Part shown: positions 31,995-40,882 of the stretch, in pieces
Position numbering within the stretch: the stretch's first letter is position 1
Layout: the number at the start of each line of letters is the position of its first letter
Assembly: GCF_009742705.1 (NCBI RefSeq)
Contig: NZ_WPCU01000003.1
Coordinates: 137,262 to 201,261 of the forward strand
DNA: 64,000 nt
DNA from: Auraticoccus cholistanensis
GTDB lineage: Bacteria; Actinomycetota; Actinomycetes; Propionibacteriales; Propionibacteriaceae
Direction of reading: 5' to 3'
Notes under the pieces: generated by a model
What the model was told of the DNA's origin: nothing
The model's database searches: none
Seen by the model: only the letters and a program-made list of their open reading frames with translations
Made by a program: the position numbers and the translations under genes

Positions 31995-33551
31995 TCATCG
32001 CCCAGCGGCCAGCGCGCGGACCGTGTCGACGGTGTCGGCCTCGTCGGCGGTCTTGTCGTCGCGGTAGCGCAGCACCCGCGCGAACCGCAGCGCCATCCCG
32101 GCGGGGTAGCGGGTCGAGCGCTGGACGCCGTCGAAGGCGATCTCGACCACCTGCTCGGGCCGCAACGGCACCACCCACGGCCCCCGCTCCACCACCCACG
32201 GGCTGTCCTCGACCGCCAGCGAGCGGAACCGCTCGGTCTGCCAGGCCAGCATCTCGTCGGTCATCCCCTTGAAGGTCTTGCCCAGCATCACGAACCCGCC
32301 CGTCCGGGGGTCGCGGGCGCCCAGGTGGATGTTGGACAGCAACCCGCTGCGCCGCCCGCTGCCGTGCTCCACGGCGAGCACCACCAGGTCCACGGTGTGG
32401 CGGGGCTTGACCTTGACCCACGCCCCGCCGCGCCGGCCCGCCTCCCAGCGGCCGGTGCTGGCCTTGACCACCACGCCCTCGTGCCCGGCGGCCAGCGCGT
32501 CGGCGGAGAACCGGGCGGCCTCCTCGGCGTCGGCGGTGACGAGCCGTGGCACCACCAGGTCCCCGGCCACCTCGGCCAGCTGGGCGGCCCGCTCGGTGGC
32601 GGGGGCGTCGAGCAGGTCGGTGCCGTCGCGGTGCAGCAGGTCGAAGAACCAGCAGCCGAGCCCCTGGCCCTGGCCGGCGGTCTGCTCGCGCTGGTGCCGG
32701 GCGGCCAGCGAGGCGCTGTCCTGGAAGGCGACGGCCCGGCCGTGCTCGTCGACGGCGAGGGCCTCGCCGTCCAGCACCAGCCGCTCGCCCGGGAGCTGGC
32801 GGACCGTGGCCACCACCTCCGGCACCCGGGCGGTGATCTCGTCCAGGCTGCGGCTCCACACCCGCACCTCGTCGCCGGCGCGGTGCACCTGGATGCGGAT
32901 GCCGTCCAGCTTGGCGTCCACCAGCCACGGGGGGTCGAGCCCCGCCAGCGCGGACTCCAGGTCGGGTGCGGAGGCGGCCAGCATCGGGCGGAGCGGACGC
33001 ATCAGCTCCAGCCCGAAGGCCTGCAGCGCGGCGGCGCCGCCGGTGTGCGCCGCCACCGCGACCGAGGCCAGCGAGCCGCCCAGCATCGCCGCCCGCCGGA
33101 CCAGGTCCAGCGGCAGCTGGTGGGCTGCCGCGACGGCGTCGAGCACGACCCCGTCGAGGGCGCCCTGGCGCAGCTCGCCGGTCAGCAGCCGCCGCAGGAA
33201 GGACTGCTCCTCGGCGGTGGCCGCCCGCATCAGCGCGTGCAGCCGGTCCCGGCGGCGCCCCGCCGAGCCGGGGCCGGAGTCCTGCTCGAGGGCGTCCAGC
33301 GCCCGGTCGACGTCGAGGACGCCCAGCGAGGGCTGGTCGGCGGGGGCGGGCAGGTCGGTCAGCGAGCGCCAGCCCACCCCGGTCCGCCGCTGCCGCGGGG
33401 TGCCGGCCAGCCACGCCGCGACCAGTCCGACCTCGTCCTCCCCGGCCCGGGTCAGCAGGCCGGCGATGGCGTCGCGCTTGGCCGTCCGCGAGCGGGTGGC
33501 GGCGACCGCCGCCGTGGTCGTGACGACGTCGTCGAGGGTGAGGGCGGCCAC
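31995..33551 (-). CDS. ATP-dependent DNA ligase (LigB/LigC-like, non-essential type)
   Basis: The 518-residue ligase seals nicks with ATP. It has an N-terminal DNA-binding domain (about 1-185), the nucleotidyltransferase motif I with adenylated K214 (DAKLDGIRIQVH), motif III/IIIa (WFFDLLHRDG), motif IV (EGVVVKAS), motif V (WVKVKP) and an OB fold (IAFDGVQRSTRYPAGMALRFARVL). The three-domain layout matches mycobacterial LigB rather than the primary NAD ligase LigA. Start GTG 33551, 3 nt after the stop of the DUF1905 gene, so the two are coupled. Confidence 0.92.
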   Translation of the reverse strand: MAALTLDDVVTTTAAVAATRSRTAKRDAIAGLLTRAGEDEVGLVAAWLAGTPRQRRTGVGWRSLTDLPAPADQPSLGVLDVDRALDALEQDSGPGSAGRRRDRLHALMRAATAEEQSFLRRLLTGELRQGALDGVVLDAVAAAHQLPLDLVRRAAMLGGSLASVAVAAHTGGAAALQAFGLELMRPLRPMLAASAPDLESALAGLDPPWLVDAKLDGIRIQVHRAGDEVRVWSRSLDEITARVPEVVATVRQLPGERLVLDGEALAVDEHGRAVAFQDSASLAARHQREQTAGQGQGLGCWFFDLLHRDGTDLLDAPATERAAQLAEVAGDLVVPRLVTADAEEAARFSADALAAGHEGVVVKASTGRWEAGRRGGAWVKVKPRHTVDLVVLAVEHGSGRRSGLLSNIHLGARDPRTGGFVMLGKTFKGMTDEMLAWQTERFRSLAVEDSPWVVERGPWVVPLRPEQVVEIAFDGVQRSTRYPAGMALRFARVLRYRDDKTADEADTVDTVRALAAGR

Positions 33552-33554
33552 GGC

Positions 33555-33992
33555 TCAACCGGCCAGCGCGGCGACGACGGCCTCGACCCGTCGCAGCCGG
33601 GTGGCCTCGGTCCTGGCGCCCTCGACCTGCAGGACGTGGCGTCGCTGGTGGCTGTAGGAGAGCGCCGAGAACGCCTCGGTGAGGCCGGCGCGCTGCAGCG
33701 CCCGCGCCAGGTCGTCGGGCACCTCGACCTCGCGTGGGGCGGTGTCCAGCTCGAGCTCCACCTCGACCGTGTCCCCGGCAGCCACCCCGGCCGCGGTCCG
33801 GTTCTCCGCACTCAGCGGCAGCATGAAGCGTCCGCCCATCACGGCCACGGTGCTGCGGTAGCGGTGCCCCCCGACGGCGACCGTGACCGCCGGGCGACGG
33901 CCGCTCCCCAGCGCCTCGACCGCCTCGGCGGGCACCTCGAGACCCGTGGCCGTCCGGCCGCTCAGCTCCACCACCGTCGTGAAGGTCACCAC
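33555..33992 (-). CDS. DUF1905 / YdeI-OmdA family protein
   Basis: The 145-residue product has an N-terminal DUF1905 beta-barrel-like domain (TFTTVVELSGRTATGLEVPAEAVEALG...VAVGGHRYRSTVAVMGGRFMLPLSAENRTAAGV) and the C-terminal OmdA helix pair (VPDDLARALQRAGLTEAFSALSYSHQRRHV), typical of bacteriocin-protection YdeI/OmdA proteins. Function is not established. Start: tandem GTGs at 33992/33989; CATGAT lies 6 nt before the first, as in the other leaderless genes here. Co-transcribed with the ligase. Confidence 0.85.
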   Translation of the reverse strand: MVTFTTVVELSGRTATGLEVPAEAVEALGSGRRPAVTVAVGGHRYRSTVAVMGGRFMLPLSAENRTAAGVAAGDTVEVELELDTAPREVEVPDDLARALQRAGLTEAFSALSYSHQRRHVLQVEGARTEATRLRRVEAVVAALAG

Positions 33993-34069
33993 GCCGTGAT
34001 CATGCCACTGCGCCGCCCCGCCAAGTCCTCGGGCGTCCTGCTTTTCTGGCCACCAGCCGGAGCCGGGGC

Positions 34070-34075
34070 TACCGT
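34070..34075 (+). promoter_or_regulatory. -10 element of the 2-oxoacid dehydrogenase operon
   Basis: TACCGT fits TANNNT and would give a leader of about 85 nt that carries a GGCAC/GTGCC hairpin (about 34122-34141) and an AAAGGACAG ribosome binding site before the TTG start. Confidence 0.35.
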
Positions 34076-34165
34076 GACCTGACGGCGACGCAGCCACCCT
34101 GCGCCGACGCGGCACCGCGACCGGCACACCTCCCGGGGTGCCCCACCCAGGCGAAAGGACAGTCG

Positions 34166-35305
34166 TTGAGCCCCACCACCGCCGACGAGACCGATCTCGT
34201 CCAGCTCCTCACCCCGGAGGGCGAGCGGGTCCAGCACCCCGACTACCAGTTCGACGGCGACGACGCCGAGATCGCGGGCTACCTGCGCGACATGGTCCTG
34301 GGTCGCCGCCTCGACACCGAGGCCACCGCCCTGCAGCGGCAGGGCGAGCTGGGCCTGTGGGCCTCGCTGCTCGGCCAGGAGGCCGCCCAGGTGGGTTCCG
34401 CCCGCGCCCTCGGACCCAACGACGTCGTCTTCCCCAGCTACCGCGAGCACGCGGTGGCGCTGTGCATGGGTGTCGACCCGGTCGACCTGCTGGGGCTGTT
34501 CCGCGGCGTCGACCTCGGCGACTGGGACGCCGAGGGCACCCGGTTCCGCAACTACACCCTGGTGATCGGCTCCCAGACGCTGCACGCCACCGGCTACGCG
34601 ATGGCGCTGGAGCGCGACGGCATGGTCGGCAACGGCAGCGCGGAGCAGGACGCGGCGGTGGTGGCCTACTTCGGCGACGGGGCCACCAGCCAGGGCGACG
34701 TCAACGAGTCCTTCGTCTTCGCCAGCTCCTACAACGCCCCGGTGGTCTTCTTCTGCCAGAACAACCAGTGGGCGATCTCGGAGCCGATGAGCCGGCAGTC
34801 CCGCATCCCGCTCTACCGGCGGGCCAGCGGCTTCGGCTTCCCCGGGGTGCGGGTCGACGGCAACGACGTGCTGGCGGTCCGGGCGGTCACCGAGCGGGCG
34901 CTGGACCGGGCCCGCAACGGCGGCGGCCCCACCCTGGTCGAGGCCTACACCTACCGGATGGGCGCCCACACCACCTCCGACGACCCCAGCAAGTACCGGC
35001 TCGCCGACGAGCTGGAGACCTGGCGGCTGCGCGACCCGATCGAGCGGGTCAAGGCGCTGCTGCGGACGTCCGGGGCGGCCGACGAGCGGTTCTTCGCCGA
35101 CCTCGCCCAGGAGGCCGACGACCTGGCCGCGGACCTGCGCCGGCGCTGCCTGCAGCTGCAGGCCCCCGACCTGCACGCGATGTTCGCCGACGTCTACGCC
35201 GAGCAGACCGACTACCTGACCGCCCAGCAGCAGACCTTCCGCGAGTACGTCGACAGCTTCGAGACCGGGGCGGACCAGCAGAGCACGACGGAGGTGTCGC
35301 GATGA
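34166..35305 (+). CDS. pdhA: 2-oxoacid dehydrogenase E1 alpha (pyruvate or branched-chain)
   Basis: The 379-residue thiamine-diphosphate subunit decarboxylates a 2-oxo acid and passes the acyl group to E2. TPP/Mg motif: GDGATSQGDVNES...NNQWA (about 172-211). RRLDTEATALQRQGEL and FPSYREHAVAL are conserved substrate-channel sequences. The TTG start at 34166 follows AAAGGACAG by about 6 nt; no closer ATG/GTG fits. It overlaps the E1 beta gene by 4 nt. Whether the substrate is pyruvate or a branched-chain 2-oxo acid cannot be decided from sequence. Confidence 0.92.
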   Translation: MSPTTADETDLVQLLTPEGERVQHPDYQFDGDDAEIAGYLRDMVLGRRLDTEATALQRQGELGLWASLLGQEAAQVGSARALGPNDVVFPSYREHAVALCMGVDPVDLLGLFRGVDLGDWDAEGTRFRNYTLVIGSQTLHATGYAMALERDGMVGNGSAEQDAAVVAYFGDGATSQGDVNESFVFASSYNAPVVFFCQNNQWAISEPMSRQSRIPLYRRASGFGFPGVRVDGNDVLAVRAVTERALDRARNGGGPTLVEAYTYRMGAHTTSDDPSKYRLADELETWRLRDPIERVKALLRTSGAADERFFADLAQEADDLAADLRRRCLQLQAPDLHAMFADVYAEQTDYLTAQQQTFREYVDSFETGADQQSTTEVSR

Positions 35306-36276
35306 CGCGGATGACGCTGGGCAAGGCCCTCAACGCCGGGCTGCGCCGGGCCCTGGAGGCCGACCCCAAGGTGCTGCTGGCCGGTGAGGACATCGGCAAG
35401 CTCGGCGGGGTCTTCCGCATCACCGAGGGGCTGCAGAAGGACTTCGGCGAGCACCGGGTGATCGACTCCCCGCTGGCCGAGTCCGGCATCGTCGGCACCG
35501 CGGTCGGCATGGCCATGCGCGGCTACCGGCCGGTGGTCGAGATCCAGTTCGACGGCTTCGTCTACCCCGCCTACGACCAGATCGTCACCCAGCTCGCCAA
35601 GTTCCACTTCCGCACCCGCGGCCGGCAGCGGCTGCCCGTGGTGATCCGGATCCCCTACGCCGGCGGCATCGGCGCGATCGAGCACCACAGCGAGTCGCCC
35701 GAGGCGTACTTCGCCCACACCCCCGGGCTGAAGGTGGTCACCTGCGCCACCCCGCACGACGCCTACTGGATGATCCAGCAGGCCATCGCCTCCGACGACC
35801 CGGTCGTCTTCCTCGAGCCCAAGCGCCGCTACCACGACAAGGGCGAGGTGGACGAGTCCGCCTCACCGCTGCCGCTGCACCAGGCGCAGGTGGTGCGCCC
35901 GGGCCGTGACGTCACCCTGCTCGCCTACGGACCGATGGTGCGCACCTGCCTGGACGCGGCCGCCGCCGCGGAGGAGGAGGGCCGCGACCTCGAGGTCGTC
36001 GACCTGCGGACGCTGTCCCCGCTGGACACCGCCACGGTGGTGGCCTCGGTGCAGCGGACCGGGCGCGCCGTGGTGGTGCACGAGGCCCAGCAGAACCTCG
36101 GTCTGGGCGCGGAGCTCGCCGCCCGGATCAGCGAGCACTGCTTCTACAACCTCGAGGCCCCGGTGCTGCGGGTGGCCGGCTACGACATGCCCTACCCGCC
36201 CAGCCGGGTGGAGCACCAGTACCTGCCCGACCTCGACCGGGTGCTCGACGCGGTCGACCGCTCGATGGCCTACTGA
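35302..36276 (+). CDS. pdhB: 2-oxoacid dehydrogenase E1 beta
   Basis: The 324-residue beta subunit forms the alpha2beta2 E1 with the upstream gene. Conserved: LLAGEDIGKLGGVFRITEGL, RVIDSPLAESGIVGTAVGMAMRG, PVVEIQFDGFVYPAYDQIV and the C-terminal RVEHQYLPDLDRVLDAVD. The start ATG 35302 overlaps the alpha-subunit stop by 4 nt. E2 begins 17 nt downstream. It shows the transketolase pyrimidine and C-terminal domains at expected length, with nothing odd. Confidence 0.94.
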   Translation: MTRMTLGKALNAGLRRALEADPKVLLAGEDIGKLGGVFRITEGLQKDFGEHRVIDSPLAESGIVGTAVGMAMRGYRPVVEIQFDGFVYPAYDQIVTQLAKFHFRTRGRQRLPVVIRIPYAGGIGAIEHHSESPEAYFAHTPGLKVVTCATPHDAYWMIQQAIASDDPVVFLEPKRRYHDKGEVDESASPLPLHQAQVVRPGRDVTLLAYGPMVRTCLDAAAAAEEEGRDLEVVDLRTLSPLDTATVVASVQRTGRAVVVHEAQQNLGLGAELAARISEHCFYNLEAPVLRVAGYDMPYPPSRVEHQYLPDLDRVLDAVDRSMAY

Positions 36277-36292
36277 GGGCGAGGAGGACGAC

Positions 36293-37771
36293 ATGCAGGT
36301 GTTCAAGCTGCCCGACCCCGGCGAGGGACTGGTCGAGGCCGAGATCGTGACCTGGCGGGTGGCCGTCGGTGACGAGGTGAAGATCAACGACGTGGTGGTC
36401 GAGATCGAGACCAGCAAGTCGCTGGTCGAGCTGCCCAGCCCGTTCGCGGGCCGGGTGGCCGAGCTGATGGTGCCCGAGGGTGCCACGGTCGACGTCGGCT
36501 CGCCCATCCTGGCCGTCGACGACGGCACCGGACCCGCGGGTGGCGGGTCCGGCTCCGCGGCGGGCGGGTCGGCCGGCCCGGCCGAGGCAGCGGAGGCCGA
36601 CGAGGCCGCCGCCCCCAACCTGGTGGGCTACGGCGTGCGGGCGGCCGGGACGTCGCGGCGGCCCCGCCGCACCGCCTCCCCCGAGCCGGTGACCGCCTCG
36701 GCCGAGCGGGCGCAGGCCCGGGTCGACGAGTCCCTCGACCCGGTCGTCACGTCGGCCCCGTCCCCGGTGGACGAGCGGGTACCGCTGGCCGGCGGCGCCG
36801 CGGAGCCCACCGGTGCACCGCTGCCCGCCCCCGGCCCCGCGCCGACCGAGCCGCGCGAGCAGCGCGGCCCCGTGCTGGCCAAGCCGCCGACCCGGCTGCT
36901 GGCCCGCCAGCTCGGCGTCGACCTGACCACCCTCACCGGCACGGGCCACGGCGGCATCATCACCCGCGACGACGTCGAGACCGCCGCCCGCACCGGTGCT
37001 CCCGTCCCCGACGCCGCGGTCGACGCGCCCCCGGCCGCCGTCGCGGCGGCCGAGCCGGTCGGTGAGCGGATCCCGGTCCGCGGGGTGCGCAAGGCGACCG
37101 CCGAGGCCGTCGTCGCCTCGGCGTTCACCGCCCCCCACGTCACCGAGTGGGTCGAGGTGGACGTCACCGCCTCGATGGAGCTGCTCGACCGGGTCCGCGC
37201 CCGCCGGGACATGGCCGGCGTCCGGCTCACCCCGCTGGTGCTGGTCGCCACCGCGGTCTGCCAGGCGCTGCGACGCACCCCCGAGCTGAACTCCCGCTGG
37301 GTGGACGGCCCGGACGGTCCCGAGATCGTCCGCTCGTCCGAGGTCAACCTCGGCATCGCGGCCGCCACCCCGCGAGGGCTGATGGTGCCCAACGTCAAGG
37401 GCGCCCAGCGGCTGCGGCTGCGCGAGCTGGCCGAGGCGCTCAACGAGCTGGTCGCGGTGGCGAAGGAGGGCCGCACCCAGCCCGCAGCGCTGTCGGGCGG
37501 CACCTTCACCATCACCAACGTCGGGGTCTTCGGCGTCGACGCGGGCACCCCCATCCTCAACCGCGGCGAGGCCGGCATCCTGTGCCTCGGCGCGATCTCG
37601 CGGCGGCCCTGGGTGGTCGGCGAGGGAGCGGAGGAGCGCATCGAGCCGCGCTGGGTGACCACGCTGTCGGTCTCCTTCGACCACCGGGTGGCCGACGGCG
37701 CCGAGGGGTCACGGTTCCTCGCCGACGTGGCGCTCATGCTGCACGACCCGGCCATGGGAGCGCTCATCTAG
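36293..37771 (+). CDS. pdhC: Dihydrolipoamide acyltransferase E2
   Basis: The 492-residue core enzyme has one lipoyl domain (lipoylated K42 in EIETSKSLVELP), a long Ala/Pro/Gly/Glu linker (about 80-190), a peripheral subunit-binding domain (PPTRLLARQLGVDLTTLTGTGHGGIITRDDV, about 197-228) and a catalytic domain ending in VSFDHRVADGAEGSRFL (HxxxDG active site). There is only one lipoyl domain, as in branched-chain E2s; the actinobacterial PDH/ODH E2 often has two or three. No E3 gene follows. A 30-bp palindrome after the stop probably terminates the transcript. Confidence 0.94.
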   Translation: MQVFKLPDPGEGLVEAEIVTWRVAVGDEVKINDVVVEIETSKSLVELPSPFAGRVAELMVPEGATVDVGSPILAVDDGTGPAGGGSGSAAGGSAGPAEAAEADEAAAPNLVGYGVRAAGTSRRPRRTASPEPVTASAERAQARVDESLDPVVTSAPSPVDERVPLAGGAAEPTGAPLPAPGPAPTEPREQRGPVLAKPPTRLLARQLGVDLTTLTGTGHGGIITRDDVETAARTGAPVPDAAVDAPPAAVAAAEPVGERIPVRGVRKATAEAVVASAFTAPHVTEWVEVDVTASMELLDRVRARRDMAGVRLTPLVLVATAVCQALRRTPELNSRWVDGPDGPEIVRSSEVNLGIAAATPRGLMVPNVKGAQRLRLRELAEALNELVAVAKEGRTQPAALSGGTFTITNVGVFGVDAGTPILNRGEAGILCLGAISRRPWVVGEGAEERIEPRWVTTLSVSFDHRVADGAEGSRFLADVALMLHDPAMGALI

Positions 37772-37802
37772 AGCGGCTGGACCCAGCGGTTCGGTTCCGA
37801 TG

Positions 37803-37842
37803 CGACGTCCGGCCGGGTACTCCCGGCCGGACGTCGTACTGG
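37803..37842 (+). repeat. Left 40-bp repeat bounding the RM island (hairpin, terminator)
   Basis: Begins CGACGTCCGGCCGGGTACT and contains a perfect 15-bp inverted repeat with a TACT loop (37803-37836). It lies 31 bp after the E2 stop and recurs in the same orientation at 44307-44346 with 35 of 40 positions identical. It can serve as bidirectional terminator for the convergent E2 and hsdR genes. Confidence 0.85.
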
Positions 37843-37897
37843 CGCTGCACGAGATTTCCTGTACGGGCATCGACCTCTCGAGCTGGATCAACCGTCG

Positions 37898-40882
37898 TCA
37901 ACTGGCCTCGGCGCGGAACTCGTCGTAGGTCGTGGTCAAGTGGTCAAGGAACCGCTCCTGAAAGTCCTGGTTGGAGAAGAACAGGTCGAACAGCAGCCCG
38001 TTCTTCTCGTGCCGCTGCACCAAGAGCTCTTTGACCCGATTCTCCAACACCAAGCGGTACTGCTGCCGGTCATTGTTCTCCGCGACGGTGCGCATGCCGT
38101 GGTCGGACTTGAGCTCGACCCGCTGCTGCTCCATCCAGATCTTGTCTGCCTCGCCAAGTTCTGCGCCGTACTTGTCGTTGAGCACCGCGATGAGCGCGGA
38201 CAGGCGGTCGAGCACTGGTTCGGCCTGCTTGCCCTTGCCCTGACCGGGCAGCGCCTCCCCGGGCTCGTCGGACGCCTCCAGTGCGATGGCGCTCTCCCCG
38301 GTTACGGCAATCCGCAGGTGGGTGAGCTGGACGGTCGAGCTGAGCTGCGGCATGGGGTCGGACTCGCCGGCCGGCAGGTCGGTGAGCAGCAGCCGTCCGT
38401 AGAGAAACAGCTCCTCCAGCTCGGGGTCGGTGAAGGGCATCACCTGAGCGACAAAGGCGTAGGCGCGGCAGAAGTGCTGCAGGGTGGCACGAAACAACTC
38501 CTGTGCCTCCTCCTCGAGGGAGACGAACCGTCCGACGGCGGGATCGAGGTTCGCGTAGATCACCGGCTGCTGGGCCGGGTCGTCCGACAGAAGGGCGCGC
38601 ACCGCGGCGTGCATCTCGTCGCTCGAAAGCACGCCAGCGGTCCGCAGCTCGTGCTCCATCGTGTACAGCACGTTCGGGTCGGTCGGGTTGGCGAAGGACT
38701 CCTCGTAGAAGTCGGCGAAGCTGTCGCGGATCTCCTCGGCGCTGTTGGCGAAGTCGAGGACGAAGGTGTCCTGCTTGCCCGGGTGGGTCCGGTTCAGCCG
38801 CGAGAGCGTCTGCACCGCCTTCACCCCAGCCAGCTTCTTGTCGACGTACATGGTGTGCAGCAGTGGTTCGTCGAAGCCGGTCTGGTACTTCTCGGCGACC
38901 ACCAACACCTGGTACTCCTCGCAGAACCTCTGGGGCAGCTGGCTCTCGCTGAAGCCGTTCATACCGGCTTCGGTGTGACGCAGGTCGGGCGCGTCGGGGT
39001 CGGTCACCTCGCCGGAGAACGCCACCAGGGCACGGATCGGTGACGGGCCGCTGTCATAGCCCTTGCGCTTGAGGTAGCCGTCGATGGCCTGCTTCATGCG
39101 GACGGCGTGCAGGCGGGACCGGGTGACCACCATCGCCTTGGCCCGGCCGTCGATCTTGCTGGCGGTCTTCTGCCGGAAGTGTTCGACGATCACCTCGGCC
39201 TTCTGCTCGAGCTGGTAGGGGTGCAGAGAGACAAAGCGGGCGAGCGCCGCCCGCGCCTTCGCCTTGTCGAGCTCGGGGTCGTGGCGGGGTTCGCTGTTGG
39301 CGAGCTTGTAGTAGGTGGCATAGGTCGTGTAGCTGGCGAGGACGTCGAGAATGAAACCCTCGTCGATGGCCTGGCGCATCGAGTACGTGTGGAACGGACG
39401 CCGGTGGCCGTCGGCGTCCAGCTGACCGAAGGTCTCCAGCGTCCGCGGCTTCGGGGTGGCTGTGAAGGCGAAGAACGACAGGTTCCGCTGCTTGCCGCGG
39501 TTCCGGGCGCTGGCAACCAAGACGTCATCGGGCTCGGCGGACGCCTCTGCCGCGGCCTCGGCCTGCTCGGCCTGGTCGAGGGCCTTCTCGCCAGTGCCGA
39601 GTACCTTCTTCAACTTGCTGACCGCGTCGCCAGTGGTGGAGGAATGCGCCTCGTCGACGATGACAGCGAACCGGCTGCCGACCACGTCGTTGGCGGTCTG
39701 GGCGATCACCGGGAACTTTTGCAGCGTAGTGACGATGATGCGAGCGGCGTTGCCCTCCAGGGCCTCGCGGAGCTGACGGGAGTGCTGGTCGACGCGGACG
39801 ATGGTGCCCGGCGTGTGGTCGAGGCCGGCGACGGTCTCCTGCAGTTGCCGGTCGAGCACCTTGCGGTCGGTGATGACGACGACCTTGTCGAAAACCGGAC
39901 GGTCGTTGGCGCCGTGCAGGCGGCTGAGTGAGTGGGCGGTCCAGGCGATGGTGTTGGACTTGCCGGAGCCGGCGGAGTGCTGGATGAGCCGGTCGGTGCC
40001 TGCGCCGTCACGCAGCGTGGCCTCGAGGATCGAGCGGACTGCGTGCCACTGGTGGAACCGGGGGAAGAGCACGCTGCCGTCCTGCTCGTGGACGAAGGTG
40101 CCCAGCAGCTCGAGGAACGCGTCGCGTTGCCACACCTGCTCCCACAGGTAGGCCGTCTGGTACCCACTCCCTGAGCCCGTCGAAGGACCAGCTGGGGGAT
40201 TCCCCGCCGCACCCGGACGCCCTGGCCCGGCTGACCCGGAGTTGAACGGCAGGAACCGGGTCGCGTCACCGGCCAGCCGGGTAGTCATCGCAACGCGGTG
40301 CGGGTCGACAGCGAAGTGGACCAGGGTGCGCTTGGCGAAGATGAGGTCGTTCGGGTGCCGGTCGGTGCGGTACTGCGCCATCGCGTGCTCGATCGTCTGC
40401 TTGGTGAGCGGGTTCTTCAGCTCGGCGGTGGCCACCGGGATGCCGTTCACCACGAGTACCAGGTCGAGCGAGTCCTGCGGGTGCGACTCCGAGTGGTGCA
40501 GTTGGCGCACCACGCCGAGCCGGTTGGCGGCGTAGCGCTCCCCCAGCTCGGCAGTGAGCGAGTTGGCCGGCTTGAACCAGCAGAGCCGCAGCGTGACGCC
40601 GGAGTCCTTGATGACGCCGCGGAGGACGCTGACCGTGCCGCGGTGGTCAATTTCGGCGGCGAGGCGCTGCAGCACCTTCCTGCGGGCGTCTGACTCGCCA
40701 CCGTGGCGGTGGACCAACTGCTGCCACGCCTTCGGCTGCGTGGTCTGGAGGAAGGCGACGACCTCGTCGGGGAAGAGGCCGAGCTTGGTGTCGTAGGACG
40801 CCGGGGCGATGCTGAGCCAGTCGTGAGCGAGGAGGTGGGCCTCGATGTTGGCCTCGAACGCGGACTCGGCGTGGACGCTCAT
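37898..40882 (-). CDS. hsdR: Type I restriction enzyme R subunit
   Basis: The 994-residue motor/nuclease has an N-terminal PD-(D/E)XK domain (D140, E154-L-K156 in VATAELKN), SF2 helicase domains with Walker A AGSGKS (304-309) and DEAH at 410-413 (VIVDEAHSS), motif III FFAFTATP and motif VI-like QTLSRLNRTHPGKQ. It cleaves DNA after ATP-driven translocation when sites are unmethylated. Residues about 217-241 (GSAGPGRPGAAGNPPAGPSTGSGSGY) are longer than the usual AGNPP-x-Y loop; the segment around 233-239 is encoded by a repeat-like sequence at 40169-40186. The start overlaps hsdS by 4 nt. Lower GC than the flanks. Confidence 0.95.
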   Translation of the reverse strand: MSVHAESAFEANIEAHLLAHDWLSIAPASYDTKLGLFPDEVVAFLQTTQPKAWQQLVHRHGGESDARRKVLQRLAAEIDHRGTVSVLRGVIKDSGVTLRLCWFKPANSLTAELGERYAANRLGVVRQLHHSESHPQDSLDLVLVVNGIPVATAELKNPLTKQTIEHAMAQYRTDRHPNDLIFAKRTLVHFAVDPHRVAMTTRLAGDATRFLPFNSGSAGPGRPGAAGNPPAGPSTGSGSGYQTAYLWEQVWQRDAFLELLGTFVHEQDGSVLFPRFHQWHAVRSILEATLRDGAGTDRLIQHSAGSGKSNTIAWTAHSLSRLHGANDRPVFDKVVVITDRKVLDRQLQETVAGLDHTPGTIVRVDQHSRQLREALEGNAARIIVTTLQKFPVIAQTANDVVGSRFAVIVDEAHSSTTGDAVSKLKKVLGTGEKALDQAEQAEAAAEASAEPDDVLVASARNRGKQRNLSFFAFTATPKPRTLETFGQLDADGHRRPFHTYSMRQAIDEGFILDVLASYTTYATYYKLANSEPRHDPELDKAKARAALARFVSLHPYQLEQKAEVIVEHFRQKTASKIDGRAKAMVVTRSRLHAVRMKQAIDGYLKRKGYDSGPSPIRALVAFSGEVTDPDAPDLRHTEAGMNGFSESQLPQRFCEEYQVLVVAEKYQTGFDEPLLHTMYVDKKLAGVKAVQTLSRLNRTHPGKQDTFVLDFANSAEEIRDSFADFYEESFANPTDPNVLYTMEHELRTAGVLSSDEMHAAVRALLSDDPAQQPVIYANLDPAVGRFVSLEEEAQELFRATLQHFCRAYAFVAQVMPFTDPELEELFLYGRLLLTDLPAGESDPMPQLSSTVQLTHLRIAVTGESAIALEASDEPGEALPGQGKGKQAEPVLDRLSALIAVLNDKYGAELGEADKIWMEQQRVELKSDHGMRTVAENNDRQQYRLVLENRVKELLVQRHEKNGLLFDLFFSNQDFQERFLDHLTTTYDEFRAEAS
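40169..40186 (-). repeat. Repeat-like element inside hsdR, in frame
   Basis: CCCTGAGCCCGTCGAAGG (plus strand) resembles the short imperfect palindrome CCCTGAGC(C/T)TGTCGAAGG that is scattered in many high-GC genomes. It is in frame and adds a Gly/Ser/Thr-rich loop to HsdR between the nuclease and helicase domains. It is the only copy I found in this window. Confidence 0.45.
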
